Positions 36,467 through 46,880 of a stretch of DNA of 64,000 nt are shown here, one piece after another. The position numbers were made by a program, and so were the translations under genes. The notes beneath the pieces are model-generated. The model was given only the letters and a program-made list of their open reading frames with translations, made no database searches and was not told where the DNA came from. The stretch lies in the NCBI GenBank assembly GCA_023229385.1, contig JALNZI010000003.1:1-64000 (forward strand), in the 5' to 3' direction. This DNA is from Candidatus Omnitrophota bacterium (GTDB lineage: Bacteria > Omnitrophota > Gorgyraeia > Gygaellales > Profunditerraquicolaceae). Each line of letters begins with the position of its first letter. The stretch's first letter is position 1.

Positions 36467-37225
36467 ATGGATTATTATATTCCAGATTCTGTATTATTAA
36501 ATACGTTATATTTACCTTTTTATATTTCTCCAGTTAAAAATATTTTTGATTGTAAAAATAATTTTATTCTTGAAAGTGATATAACTGGAGTTAAATCAAT
36601 AATAAATTTAAATAATATAATTCCATATATATCTATTGATATTTTAGATTCTGAATCTAAAGATTGGTTGTGGTACGATAAAGATGGTTTTCCTTTTAGA
36701 ATAGAAAAAAACATAATATTAAATTGTTGGCAATTAAAATCATTATATAATATTGGAGATTATAAAGATAAAATTTTGAAAATAGATCCAACTAAACTTT
36801 TATATAATAAAAATGGTAAAAATCATGGATTTTATTCACTTGTAGAAAATTATATTGAAAATGATGTTTTAATAGCATCTCCAACTGATATAAAAATGTA
36901 TATTTGTCAGCAAATTTTTCTCACAATTGATGGAAATCTTATAACAGATAAAACGGATTATATAAATACTTATACAAATATTAATTTAACTATTTTAAAT
37001 ACTGAAAGTAATAAAGAGTTTTATTATAATCATATGATGAATAAAATTTATACAAATCAAAATTTAGAATTATATGATCAATCTAGTATTAAAATTTATA
37101 TGTATACTATTCTTGATAATATTTCAGTAAAATGCAACATGATGTGTAATTATGGAGTTGATAATTTTTTAACTCCAGTTGTTGATTATTATATTGTTAA
37201 ACTACATGGTAAAAATATTAGATAA
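36467..37225 (+). CDS. Putative virion protein, unknown family
   Basis: This 252-aa protein starts immediately after the preceding stop. It is Ile/Asn/Tyr-rich with alternating strands and the motif 'DSESKDWLWYDKDGFPF'. No domain is recognised. Placement inside an unbroken series of overlapping structural genes is the only functional clue. Confidence 0.4.
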   Translation: MDYYIPDSVLLNTLYLPFYISPVKNIFDCKNNFILESDITGVKSIINLNNIIPYISIDILDSESKDWLWYDKDGFPFRIEKNIILNCWQLKSLYNIGDYKDKILKIDPTKLLYNKNGKNHGFYSLVENYIENDVLIASPTDIKMYICQQIFLTIDGNLITDKTDYINTYTNINLTILNTESNKEFYYNHMMNKIYTNQNLELYDQSSIKIYMYTILDNISVKCNMMCNYGVDNFLTPVVDYYIVKLHGKNIR

Positions 37226-37227
37226 CT

Positions 37228-38700
37228 ATGCGTAATTATTTTTATAAATTAAATAAAACTTATATTGAAAATTTTTCTAAAAAAGTAATAACTTCTTTTA
37301 GAAATAATGATATTCATAGTTATGTATCTTTTTTAAAAACATTATTTATAGAAATTAATTATCTTTTTAAGTTTATTGGTGGAATGTTATCATCTAAAGA
37401 TAAACTTCAAAAACGTTTAGGATATCCAGAAACTAATACTTATAATGAAGTTCTTAATAATCTTGATGTTGATATAAAAAAATTATATTCCGCTCAAACT
37501 ATAATTAATTCTGATGTTAATAATTTATTAAGTTTTAATTCAACTCAACGTATCAAAACTTATGAAAATTTAACTTCTACACAACAACAAGTCTATTCTT
37601 TATATATAAAAAATAGAAAAGTTACTGGAAATGAGATTATAATTCCAGTTGAAAATCCTTTTACAAGTTCTGATAATATGAGTTCTGATTCAAAAGATGT
37701 TTGTATTAATCAAGATAGAGGTTCATTAACTTTAAAATATGAAAGTTCTATTGAAAAATCGATAGATCTAGATAATGTTTTTATTTATTTTAGTGACTCG
37801 GTTCCTAAAGATAATATATATCCAAATAACAAAAGTTTACATCTTGGATCTCATTGGAAAACATCTTCTAATGATCAACATTATATCAGTGATAATTTAA
37901 CTGATATTAAAAATTATAAAACAAGATTAATTGATGATGTTAATAGTAATTATGGTGTTGGGTGGTGTGAATTTGAAGCAGTTAGAACAGAAATTAATTC
38001 ATTAAGTTTAGCTATACAAAACTTATCTTTTAAAAAATCATCATATATTAATAATATTTTTACATCTATTTCTAAAAATTATAAAAATCCAGATGAAATA
38101 ACTATTAAAAATTACATCGGTAAAAAATACAATAGAGATGCAGAATCTATATATTTTGATATTAATAATTCATTACAAGGGACATTTATATCATATAATT
38201 TTTCTGTAGATAATTATATTAATCCAAAATATAAATTAGTTATTCCATTTTTAAATAATGTTTCAACTACAAATGAAATTAGATTAGATTTTGAACCAGA
38301 CAAATTAGGATTTTTTCCTAAAATTGTGTGGGATGAATCTAAAGTGTATTCTAATGATAATGGTATTGAAATTGCATATTCTTTGATAAGTCCTTCAGAT
38401 TATAATAATGTTACTTATAATGGTGAATATAGACTTATAATTAAAGATGGATATATTAAACCATCTAGAGTTGAAGTTATTCTAGAATATGGATCTGATA
38501 GTCTTCATTGGGTTCCAATTAATTTTTATATGAGTCATTATTCTTATAATTCTTCAAAAAATTATAATTTAACACAACCATCTGGTGATGAAATTAATTT
38601 AATATTAAATAAAACTTATGATATTTTTGTTGATTCTGAAAATGATGATATTAAAGAAAAAAATCGAGCATTAAATGTTTTATTAGGTAGAAAAAAATAA
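37228..38700 (+). CDS. Putative virion protein with helical N-terminus
   Basis: In this 490-aa protein, residues 1 to about 130 are helical with a Gly-Gly-Met-Leu pair ('LFKFIGGMLSSKDKLQKRLG') that echoes 'NSLGGMLTDISKF' in the protein at 34208. The two may be paralogues at their N-termini. The centre contains Trp/Ser-rich strands, and a further helical stretch lies at residues about 245-310. The C-terminal part has strands of a jelly-roll type ('EIRLDFEPDKLGFFPKIVW'). Its stop overlaps the next start by one base. Confidence 0.4.
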   Translation: MRNYFYKLNKTYIENFSKKVITSFRNNDIHSYVSFLKTLFIEINYLFKFIGGMLSSKDKLQKRLGYPETNTYNEVLNNLDVDIKKLYSAQTIINSDVNNLLSFNSTQRIKTYENLTSTQQQVYSLYIKNRKVTGNEIIIPVENPFTSSDNMSSDSKDVCINQDRGSLTLKYESSIEKSIDLDNVFIYFSDSVPKDNIYPNNKSLHLGSHWKTSSNDQHYISDNLTDIKNYKTRLIDDVNSNYGVGWCEFEAVRTEINSLSLAIQNLSFKKSSYINNIFTSISKNYKNPDEITIKNYIGKKYNRDAESIYFDINNSLQGTFISYNFSVDNYINPKYKLVIPFLNNVSTTNEIRLDFEPDKLGFFPKIVWDESKVYSNDNGIEIAYSLISPSDYNNVTYNGEYRLIIKDGYIKPSRVEVILEYGSDSLHWVPINFYMSHYSYNSSKNYNLTQPSGDEINLILNKTYDIFVDSENDDIKEKNRALNVLLGRKK

Positions 38701-40298
38701 TGTATAAATATCCTGATCAACTTGGTTATATATGTAATAAAAAAGGTGCAGTTTCAAGTACAGTATCTGGTGAAACTGTAATGTATGTTTTATCTACTAA
38801 AACATGTGATAATGGTAAACAACTAATTATTAAAACATCCAAAGGAACTGATAAATTAAAAGAATCAAATACTATTATTCCAATATTACCATATAGATTA
38901 ATTATAAATGATTATTCTTTTTTAAAAAAAATAGAACAAAATTTAATTCAATATGCAGATTCTATTAATTTTTATAATCCTGGTATAACTGTTACTGATA
39001 AAATTAATTTACCATCTATTTTAAGTAATAATACATCAAAATTTATAGAACTTAATATACCAAGAGATGGATTAAAGTATTTTTCTAATAATTATGTTTA
39101 TCAAACTTTTTCTTCTACAAATAATATTGCTGTTACAATTAGGAATATAGATGTTTATGATACTCAAGCTTCTATGGTATTAGAAAATATATCTCCAACA
39201 GAAGATATATTATATATTTCTATAGTCACTAGAGTTGATATAAGTGGTACAACATCTGATACATATTATGCTAATAAAGTTTTATCATATAGTTATTGTA
39301 TTCCAATTGTTATTTCTTTAAAAATTAATAGAACTAATCTAATTACTGATAAAATTATTAATACTGATATTTTACCTTATTCTTGGAGTTATATAATTGA
39401 TTATAATCAATTTAATGATAATACCCCAGTTACAATTGGAAAAATAAATTCTTCAGAAATTGGTTCAATTGATACTAAAATGTGGAATTATAATATTATT
39501 CCAGGAAAATATCTATATTCTTCAACTTATAGAAATCGATATGATCCAATAGCATTTGGTTGTAATGTTGATATTTGTTTAGATTTATCTAATATTATTA
39601 CTGCAATATCTTCATATGGAAATTTTTATTTAGATGTTAATAAATATAATCAAGCACATATTTTTACAAGATGTTCTTTAGGGTTATCTAGTGGATTTGT
39701 TTTATGTAGTTATTATTATTCTAAAAACAGAATGAATACATTATCATCTAAAATTAATATATATAAATATAACACTTATTATATTTCAATATTTAATACT
39801 TATATTAATTCTAATAAAGAATTACATTTTTATATTTTAGACGATTCTTTTAATATATTATCTAGATGTGTTATAACTAATGGTTATGATGGGGATTTAT
39901 TAATTTCACAAGGATATGTATATTTAACTTATTCATCTAATAATAAAAGATATATATTTAAATTATCAACTGATATATCTACTTTAGTTAGTATTATATC
40001 ATATAAAGTTACTACTGGAGAATCATTTAAAAATTTGTTTTTATCATCTAATGCAACATTAATAGCTGAACAAACTATAAATATAAAAGAATCAAATTTA
40101 TTTGATTATAATGTAACTATTGAAAATATTTATAAAATTGATAAAACTTCTCAAGATAAGTCAATAGGTAATTTAAATAATACTTTTATTGGTGATTATT
40201 ATTATTTAAATTCAAATGGATCTAATTATTTAATATTAGATAAAGTTTCACTATCATCTTATGGTGTAACTAATGTTCCTCAATTTATTAATATATGA
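38700..40298 (+). CDS. Putative virion protein, all-beta
   Basis: This 532-aa protein begins 'MYKYPDQLGYICNKKG' and is rich in Tyr, Asn, Ser and Ile, with strand spacing suggesting propeller- or jelly-roll-like modules ('DLLISQGYVYLTYSSNNKRY'). I recognise no family. Its last 4 nt overlap the following gene. Confidence 0.4.
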   Translation: MYKYPDQLGYICNKKGAVSSTVSGETVMYVLSTKTCDNGKQLIIKTSKGTDKLKESNTIIPILPYRLIINDYSFLKKIEQNLIQYADSINFYNPGITVTDKINLPSILSNNTSKFIELNIPRDGLKYFSNNYVYQTFSSTNNIAVTIRNIDVYDTQASMVLENISPTEDILYISIVTRVDISGTTSDTYYANKVLSYSYCIPIVISLKINRTNLITDKIINTDILPYSWSYIIDYNQFNDNTPVTIGKINSSEIGSIDTKMWNYNIIPGKYLYSSTYRNRYDPIAFGCNVDICLDLSNIITAISSYGNFYLDVNKYNQAHIFTRCSLGLSSGFVLCSYYYSKNRMNTLSSKINIYKYNTYYISIFNTYINSNKELHFYILDDSFNILSRCVITNGYDGDLLISQGYVYLTYSSNNKRYIFKLSTDISTLVSIISYKVTTGESFKNLFLSSNATLIAEQTINIKESNLFDYNVTIENIYKIDKTSQDKSIGNLNNTFIGDYYYLNSNGSNYLILDKVSLSSYGVTNVPQFINI

Positions 40299-41881
40299 CA
40301 AATTTAATATTTTCTCAAAATGATAGTGGATTATTTTCAGATTCTTATACATATCTTAAGTATTCAATTGATATAATTCCTGCTGATCTTAATTTTAATA
40401 TTGTAAAACCAGAGGTTTTATCTTTAAGTGGATCGACCTTAAATATTAATTATTTTAATGATCCAACATTTGGATATAATGAAGATTTTTCTAAACTTCA
40501 TGTTAATGGTACATCATTGATGTTTATAATAAGTAATTGTTCTGGAATATATTCATCTAATTCAATATCTTTATCTTCATGGAATCCAATCATTAATGGA
40601 ATTTCTATAGATACTATTAAAAGATCAGATATGAGTTTTACTTATAATGGTGATTATAAAGTTTTTTCTGAGAATGTTGTTACAAAATCAGGATATTGGG
40701 CTTATGGTAATAATATTGAAGTTTCTTTAAATTATAATGGAATTAATTTATTATATGGATCTTCAAGTCAAATAATTAAACCAATTATATATGATTATGA
40801 TACTACTGGTGTATTTAAAATGAATTTAATTTTAAATCTTGATTTTAATTCAGTATCAAGTCCGTATACTTATACAGATCCTAATTTTAGTTTATCTGGA
40901 TGTATATTAGATATTAAAATGTATGATAAAAATAATATTATAAAAGCAAATAAAAGTTATTCTAATGTTAATATAAATTTTCCAGATATAGATGGTTCTA
41001 TAATAGTTGATAATAATATTACTAAAACTATTGATGATGTTGTGTTTTATGTATCTAGAAACGCTAATATTAGAGATACTAATTATACAGAACTCCATAA
41101 TATTAAAAAACAAACATATAATATCATTAAAAATTCATTTTATGAAGAAAATTACCAAAGTTATTTAAATAATAATGTTTATGCTGATAATATTATAATA
41201 CCTAATTCTTCTTTAAATCGTGGAGATTATTGTTTTATATCTTATGAACCAAAATTATTTGGTATTAGATCTGGAATTAAAAATAATACAGCTATAACTG
41301 ATTATGTAACAAATTGTAAAGGTCATAAATATTTTATATCTGGTGTTGCATTAAATATGAGTATTAGTGGTGTTTATGGAGATGATATATTAGATTTAAT
41401 ATCTGAACAAAATCCTTATATTTTTATAGATTCAGCAAATAATAGTGGTCATCTTCAAGTTAATTTTAGTGCAACTCATGAAAATTGGACAACAAATACA
41501 AATAGAGATAATCTTCAAGAATCTGGTATTTATCCATTTATTTCACAATTATATTTGATTGCTACTCAAAATAATTATATAGAAACTACATTACGAGTTC
41601 GACAAAGTACTTTTAATTCGTATGATGATGAACTGACCTATCCTAATGTTGATATTACGTATACTACATTACTTTCTATTCTTGGAATGGAAAATCTTTA
41701 TTACTCTCAATCTAGTTTATCTGGTACTGATATTTCTTTAACTTCTCAATCAATAAATGTTAATATATTAAAATCTGGAAGTTATAAAGTATATTTAGCT
41801 GTAGTTGATGAATTTGATCAAGTATCATTATGGTGTATTACTAATAAATCTAAAAATTTTAATTTTTCTGCAGGTTATTAA
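40295..41881 (+). CDS. Putative virion protein, all-beta
   Basis: This 528-aa protein starts as an overlap with the previous stop. It has strand-rich halves joined around residue 270 by a helical segment ('TELHNIKKQTYNIIKNSF'). The C-terminus reads like an Ig-like strand set ('SGSYKVYLAVVDEFDQVSLW'). No family is recognised; membership of the structural operon is the basis for the call. Confidence 0.4.
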   Translation: MTNLIFSQNDSGLFSDSYTYLKYSIDIIPADLNFNIVKPEVLSLSGSTLNINYFNDPTFGYNEDFSKLHVNGTSLMFIISNCSGIYSSNSISLSSWNPIINGISIDTIKRSDMSFTYNGDYKVFSENVVTKSGYWAYGNNIEVSLNYNGINLLYGSSSQIIKPIIYDYDTTGVFKMNLILNLDFNSVSSPYTYTDPNFSLSGCILDIKMYDKNNIIKANKSYSNVNINFPDIDGSIIVDNNITKTIDDVVFYVSRNANIRDTNYTELHNIKKQTYNIIKNSFYEENYQSYLNNNVYADNIIIPNSSLNRGDYCFISYEPKLFGIRSGIKNNTAITDYVTNCKGHKYFISGVALNMSISGVYGDDILDLISEQNPYIFIDSANNSGHLQVNFSATHENWTTNTNRDNLQESGIYPFISQLYLIATQNNYIETTLRVRQSTFNSYDDELTYPNVDITYTTLLSILGMENLYYSQSSLSGTDISLTSQSINVNILKSGSYKVYLAVVDEFDQVSLWCITNKSKNFNFSAGY

Positions 41882-43236
41882 TGTCTAATAATTTTTATAT
41901 TTCTTTAGGATCTTTAAGTGGAATTAATTTATATTTTGATTCTTTAAATAAAGGAGATTCTAATCTTTATTTTAAAGTTTATTCAAATGAAATTCAGATT
42001 CCTCCTCAAACGAAAATAAAGGCTATTATAGTACCAAGTGGAATTAGTAATCTACCTGATCCAGACACAGCTTTCTCTGTCTCTGAGTTACTTGTACGGC
42101 TTCGTAGTGATAAGATATATAGTGATGATGATTATGGATTATATTCAGTGTATGGTGGATCAAATAATACATCTTCAAACATTAATCCTTCATTTAATGA
42201 TGTTAAAATAGGAACAATGTGGGAGAATTCAGTATTTGATATTCATTGGATAATTCAAAGAAATAATGTTGAAACTTATGGTAGTTATTCTGGAGTATGG
42301 AGTTTACCACATAATATTCAAAATCAAGAAGTTATAATAAGTGGTCAATTAATTTCTGATGATACTATGCATTATACATTAAATTGGAGTGGAATTAGTA
42401 ATGAAGGATCACTTTTATATAATTATCCCACATATGGTCCATATAGAATGTATGTATCTCATGCTTATGATGTAAATGATACTGTATCAGGATTTACAAA
42501 TTACGTATATTATCCATCTGGAACTTTTATATCTGGAGTATCTTTTAATTTACCATATAATGATCCTAGAACAAATACTCCTGCTATATATTTATTTAAT
42601 CTTTTAAATGTTAGTGCATATAGTGGTATTAGGTTTAATTCTTCACCAAAAATTATTACAGTTGATCATGCTCAATTAAATTCTACAAGTTATTTTAAAA
42701 ATCTTGATAATGAAGTATTTTCTAGTCCAGATGTTAATAAATTAAAAAAAGTGGATGAAGTTTTAATAGAGTCTAATGTTATTAATAGGAAAAGATTAAG
42801 TATTGGAATTAATGATATTTGTATTAAAAATAATATATATATGAAACAAGGAGTATATGTATCTAATTATTATCCAGTAGATTTTAATATATATACTTTT
42901 TCATTAAAAGTTGATGAATTTATTCCAGATTATGAAAATATTAATAAATATAATATTGTTAAATATTTTATCGAATTTAATTCAAAATACGAACAAATAT
43001 CTCCAATATCTAGAAGTGATGAATTTTTAGATAATAAACTTATTCCAAAATTACTAATATTTGATAAAGGACAAGATATTAATCATATTAAATATCTTAA
43101 TTATGAGAATGTAAGAAGTTTTAGAATTAAAATTCTATTTGATTTATCTTTTTTAACTGATAATAAATTTATTTCACCTGAAATATTTGATTATAAATGT
43201 ATTTTATACAGTAAAGAACAATTTTTATCTCTATGA
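41881..43236 (+). CDS. Putative virion protein
   Basis: This 451-aa beta-rich protein has Pro-Ser-Gly turns and a Trp/His-rich middle ('NSVFDIHWIIQRNNVETYG'). The C-terminal region ('KYFIEFNSKYEQISPISR', then 'RSFRIKILFDLSFL') resembles the ends of the proteins at 43233 and 46881, where a pair of strands closes a jelly roll. Its stop overlaps the next start as ATGA. Confidence 0.4.
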   Translation: MSNNFYISLGSLSGINLYFDSLNKGDSNLYFKVYSNEIQIPPQTKIKAIIVPSGISNLPDPDTAFSVSELLVRLRSDKIYSDDDYGLYSVYGGSNNTSSNINPSFNDVKIGTMWENSVFDIHWIIQRNNVETYGSYSGVWSLPHNIQNQEVIISGQLISDDTMHYTLNWSGISNEGSLLYNYPTYGPYRMYVSHAYDVNDTVSGFTNYVYYPSGTFISGVSFNLPYNDPRTNTPAIYLFNLLNVSAYSGIRFNSSPKIITVDHAQLNSTSYFKNLDNEVFSSPDVNKLKKVDEVLIESNVINRKRLSIGINDICIKNNIYMKQGVYVSNYYPVDFNIYTFSLKVDEFIPDYENINKYNIVKYFIEFNSKYEQISPISRSDEFLDNKLIPKLLIFDKGQDINHIKYLNYENVRSFRIKILFDLSFLTDNKFISPEIFDYKCILYSKEQFLSL

Positions 43237-46200
43237 ACTATAAAATAGATAACTTATATAATAAAGTTTATTCTTCGTTTATTCGTGGTGAGTATCCTGA
43301 AGGACCAAAAATACCTACTAAAAATGAGGTATTATCTAAAATTGAAGAAATTACAACTTCAGAATATATTCCTATTACCAAAAATGATAGATTAAATGAA
43401 ATTGATATTGATAAAATTAATGAAAAATTTTCAAATATTATTGATGATATAGATATTTTATATTCTTCAATTGAATCTCAATCTAAAGAAGTATTATCTC
43501 AACTTACAAATTCTTTAAAAGAACATAATGGTGTTAAAAGTGAATTAAAACTTATAAATAATTCAGTTCAAGATATTTCTAATGGAAAACTTGGAGAAGA
43601 GTTTTTAACATATAATTTTACAGAAACGTTTAATGATTCTACAAATATTAATTTAAATAAAAGTGATCCTATTAATTATGATGCTGGATTATTTACTATA
43701 AATAAAGATTTTAGTAATTATGTTAATCTTAAACATTATTATGGAACAAAGTTAGATTTTATAATTTCTGAAAGTTATTCATTAATAATAGATAATGGTT
43801 ATATTGGAGATACTGATGCTTCATTAATATTTGATCAAGTTAATCCAAGACAATTAATATATTATGTTAAAACTAGTAGTCCTACATCTTTAAAATTATC
43901 AACAAGTATACAACTTAATGAACAAGTTAGTGTTATAGATATTAATTCTGTTATTATAGATATAGATTCTGATGTTTCAAAAGGATTAATTAGGTTATAT
44001 TATAAAGATAATTATGAATGGAAAGATGTTAAAACTAATAGTATTCAAGAGATTATTAATGATAAAATTATTTTTAATTTTCCATCAGTTAAAACCTCAC
44101 ATATTAAAATAGAATTTATTAAAAATAGTCCAGATTCGTTTTTAGATAATTCATATTATTTTGCAATAAATAATATTTCGATATCTAAAAGTGTTTCTAA
44201 ACGTACTGCTACTATGCAATCTAATGCTATAATTTTAAATAGTTATAATAACGATGTTCCTTTTATATCAAATATTAGTGTATCTGGAGATTATGACGTT
44301 CCTAATAATTGTGATATGAAAATATATGTTTCTCCAGATATTAAAATAAGTGGAGCTTTTGTAGATAGTTTTAATAGTGTACTTGATTATAGATCTCCAA
44401 ATATTTATAAGTTTGATCCAACTTATTCTGGATCTGTTTATTTATCTGAGATAATGTATGTTAATAATCTTGTATCTGGTATATTTCCATATAAAAGTAT
44501 TAATTTTAATTGGCAAGAACTTAAATTAAATGATAAAAAAGGTGAGTCCATACCAGAACTTATAGATTTTTCTAATACTATTAAAAATATTAAATTAGAT
44601 AATTCTTTATTTAAACCAAATGATCAAATATTATTTGGAGATTCTAATTATATAGAAACTTATAACGTAAGTGGATGGGTAAATGTAGATAATGAAAATT
44701 GGTCTATATTAGAATCAATGGTTATTTCTGGAATGTTAGTATCTGGAGTTGATATAGCAACTTTAGAAGGTGTTTCTTGGAATGATATTGAAGATATTAA
44801 TGGTATAATTCATCCAGATATATTAGCGAATCCTTTATATTCTGGACAGTGGATAGGATATAATAGTGGAGTTGGATATCCTTTTGGATATACATATTCA
44901 GATTATGTTTTAAAATTTGGAGATTATTCACAAAGTTATAATGGGTGGTGGAGACCATATGTAGAATCTGTCACATTATCTGGAATAGATCCAGATTATA
45001 CTGGAATTAATGGGTTTTTAAGTAATAATTATGTTAATTATCTTCCTGATTTTTATTTTAATAATAATCATTTTTATAAAATATATAAATTTGGATATGG
45101 AAATAATGTTATTGATCAATCTATACGATTATATACATATCAAGAAAGACCTATTAATAACATTTTTGATAGATATCCTTGTACTTTTGTATGGAAATAT
45201 AAAACTGAATGGATAGATAAAATAGATTATAAAATTAATGATTTTGATCCAACTTATCCATCATCTTGGGATAATTATATTATTCCTATTTCTTCTGGAT
45301 TATTAAATATTAATGAAGAGTATATTATTGATTCAATAACTGATCTTAAAATACATAATTCTAATTCTATTTTAGATAGATCAGAATATCGAATATTATA
45401 TAATGATAATACTATAAATGGTTTGTTATTAAAAGGATTATCTAATCGTACTGGTCTTATTCCAAGTGGAATTACTTTTGATTATAAATATCAATATAGA
45501 GTTAAAAATGAATATCTTTCTACATGGACTGCATTTGTTATAGTTTCTCCAGGAAGTAGTGATAATTTTATTACTATATCAAATGTTTTTATAAATGAAA
45601 AAAATATTAAATTAATACAAAAAATAGTTGTAGAAAATATTGATAATGGACAAGTTACTGAGTTTCTAGATGATACTGGAGGATCTTTTTATATAGATTT
45701 TATGTCTCAAAATACTCAATCTGAAACACATTATAAAATTACTATATTTTGTGCTAGTGATGAAAATACAGGATTTTGTGCTTATAATTGGATTCCTTAT
45801 CAAAATAATATAAATGGAACAATTAATGTTTCTCCTTATATTAAAATTGTATCTAAATTAGAATCACTTAAAATTGTAAGTTTTGATAATTTATTATATA
45901 ATACTTCTTTTTCTAATGATAATAAAGCTGCAATTTATGAAGAAAATAATGAAAAATATATAGTTGTTAAAAAACCTTTTAAAGATTATGTTCCTGGATA
46001 TTATTTTAATTATATTAATAAAAAGTATTATTATGATCCTGATAAACAAATAGAAAATAAAAGTCATTGGATTAGATCTGGAGATAATATTAATATATAT
46101 TATACTACAGGATCATCTGGTAATTTTGTATATAAAAAAGGTTTTAGTAATGTTGATATAAATTGGAATGGTGGAGTAACTCTTGTCGATTTTCCAAATT

Positions 46201-46628
46201 ATACTGGATATGAAAGTTATCAACATCATAGTACGTATGGATATCCTATAAATATAGATAATATTAATGAACAAAGTATTATTTTATATCCAAATGATAT
46301 TGATCCTAGAGCACCAATATCTAGTGGAATTGTTGGAAGTTCTTTATGGTTAAATTGGTTAAATAATACTAATAGAAGTAGTGAAGCTAATATATATCAG
46401 AGTTCAAATAAATTAACAGTTTCGGATTATAATAGAGGATTTTTATTTTATGATACTGCTGAAAATTTACCATCATATTATTCAATATCATATAGATTAA
46501 TTAAAAGTACTTCTGATATTAATAATAGATTTTTGTATAAAATAGAACTTATAAGTGATGATGATGGTAGTCTTGTACCAAAAGTTCGATCAATAAATTT
46601 TATTATAAATAAGGACATTTATGCGTAA
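43233..46628 (+). CDS. Very large putative virion protein with N-terminal coiled coil
   Basis: In this 1131-aa protein, residues about 45-130 predict as a coiled coil ('INEKFSNIIDDIDILYSSIE', 'VLSQLTNSLKEHNGVKSELK'). Residues about 150-300 are a discoidin-like jelly roll ending 'SHIKIEFIKNSPD'. Then come several beta modules with Trp/Tyr/Ser-Gly turns, and a final domain containing 'YSISYRLIKSTSDINN' and 'PKVRSINFIIN'. It is the second longest gene in the window. A long surface-exposed baseplate or whisker-like protein is plausible. The start overlaps the preceding stop as ATGA. Confidence 0.45.
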   Translation: MNYKIDNLYNKVYSSFIRGEYPEGPKIPTKNEVLSKIEEITTSEYIPITKNDRLNEIDIDKINEKFSNIIDDIDILYSSIESQSKEVLSQLTNSLKEHNGVKSELKLINNSVQDISNGKLGEEFLTYNFTETFNDSTNINLNKSDPINYDAGLFTINKDFSNYVNLKHYYGTKLDFIISESYSLIIDNGYIGDTDASLIFDQVNPRQLIYYVKTSSPTSLKLSTSIQLNEQVSVIDINSVIIDIDSDVSKGLIRLYYKDNYEWKDVKTNSIQEIINDKIIFNFPSVKTSHIKIEFIKNSPDSFLDNSYYFAINNISISKSVSKRTATMQSNAIILNSYNNDVPFISNISVSGDYDVPNNCDMKIYVSPDIKISGAFVDSFNSVLDYRSPNIYKFDPTYSGSVYLSEIMYVNNLVSGIFPYKSINFNWQELKLNDKKGESIPELIDFSNTIKNIKLDNSLFKPNDQILFGDSNYIETYNVSGWVNVDNENWSILESMVISGMLVSGVDIATLEGVSWNDIEDINGIIHPDILANPLYSGQWIGYNSGVGYPFGYTYSDYVLKFGDYSQSYNGWWRPYVESVTLSGIDPDYTGINGFLSNNYVNYLPDFYFNNNHFYKIYKFGYGNNVIDQSIRLYTYQERPINNIFDRYPCTFVWKYKTEWIDKIDYKINDFDPTYPSSWDNYIIPISSGLLNINEEYIIDSITDLKIHNSNSILDRSEYRILYNDNTINGLLLKGLSNRTGLIPSGITFDYKYQYRVKNEYLSTWTAFVIVSPGSSDNFITISNVFINEKNIKLIQKIVVENIDNGQVTEFLDDTGGSFYIDFMSQNTQSETHYKITIFCASDENTGFCAYNWIPYQNNINGTINVSPYIKIVSKLESLKIVSFDNLLYNTSFSNDNKAAIYEENNEKYIVVKKPFKDYVPGYYFNYINKKYYYDPDKQIENKSHWIRSGDNINIYYTTGSSGNFVYKKGFSNVDINWNGGVTLVDFPNYTGYESYQHHSTYGYPINIDNINEQSIILYPNDIDPRAPISSGIVGSSLWLNWLNNTNRSSEANIYQSSNKLTVSDYNRGFLFYDTAENLPSYYSISYRLIKSTSDINNRFLYKIELISDDDGSLVPKVRSINFIINKDIYA

Positions 46629-46872
46629 TAATTATCCAGTATTGTCTCAAGAATTAAATGATAAATTTATGTCTAATTATGAACATCTTGTTTACTTACT
46701 TGGACAAAAAATTGATGGATATAATAAATATTCTGGAGTATATGATGTTTTAGAACTTGCTTGTTCTGGATATGTTATTAGTTTTAGTGGAATTCCTTCT
46801 GTATATAATGATAAATTTACTGATATTTTAAAATTTGATTATATTTATAGAAAACATTTTAAAGAAATATAG
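46621..46872 (+). CDS. Small putative structural protein
   Basis: This 83-aa protein starts inside the end of the 1131-aa gene (8-nt overlap). A helical first half is followed by 'VLELACSGYVISFSGIPSVY' and a basic end. No family is recognised. Size and placement fit a linker or chaperone-type tail protein, but this is a guess. Confidence 0.4.
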   Translation: MRNNYPVLSQELNDKFMSNYEHLVYLLGQKIDGYNKYSGVYDVLELACSGYVISFSGIPSVYNDKFTDILKFDYIYRKHFKEI

Positions 46873-46880
46873 GAGTATTT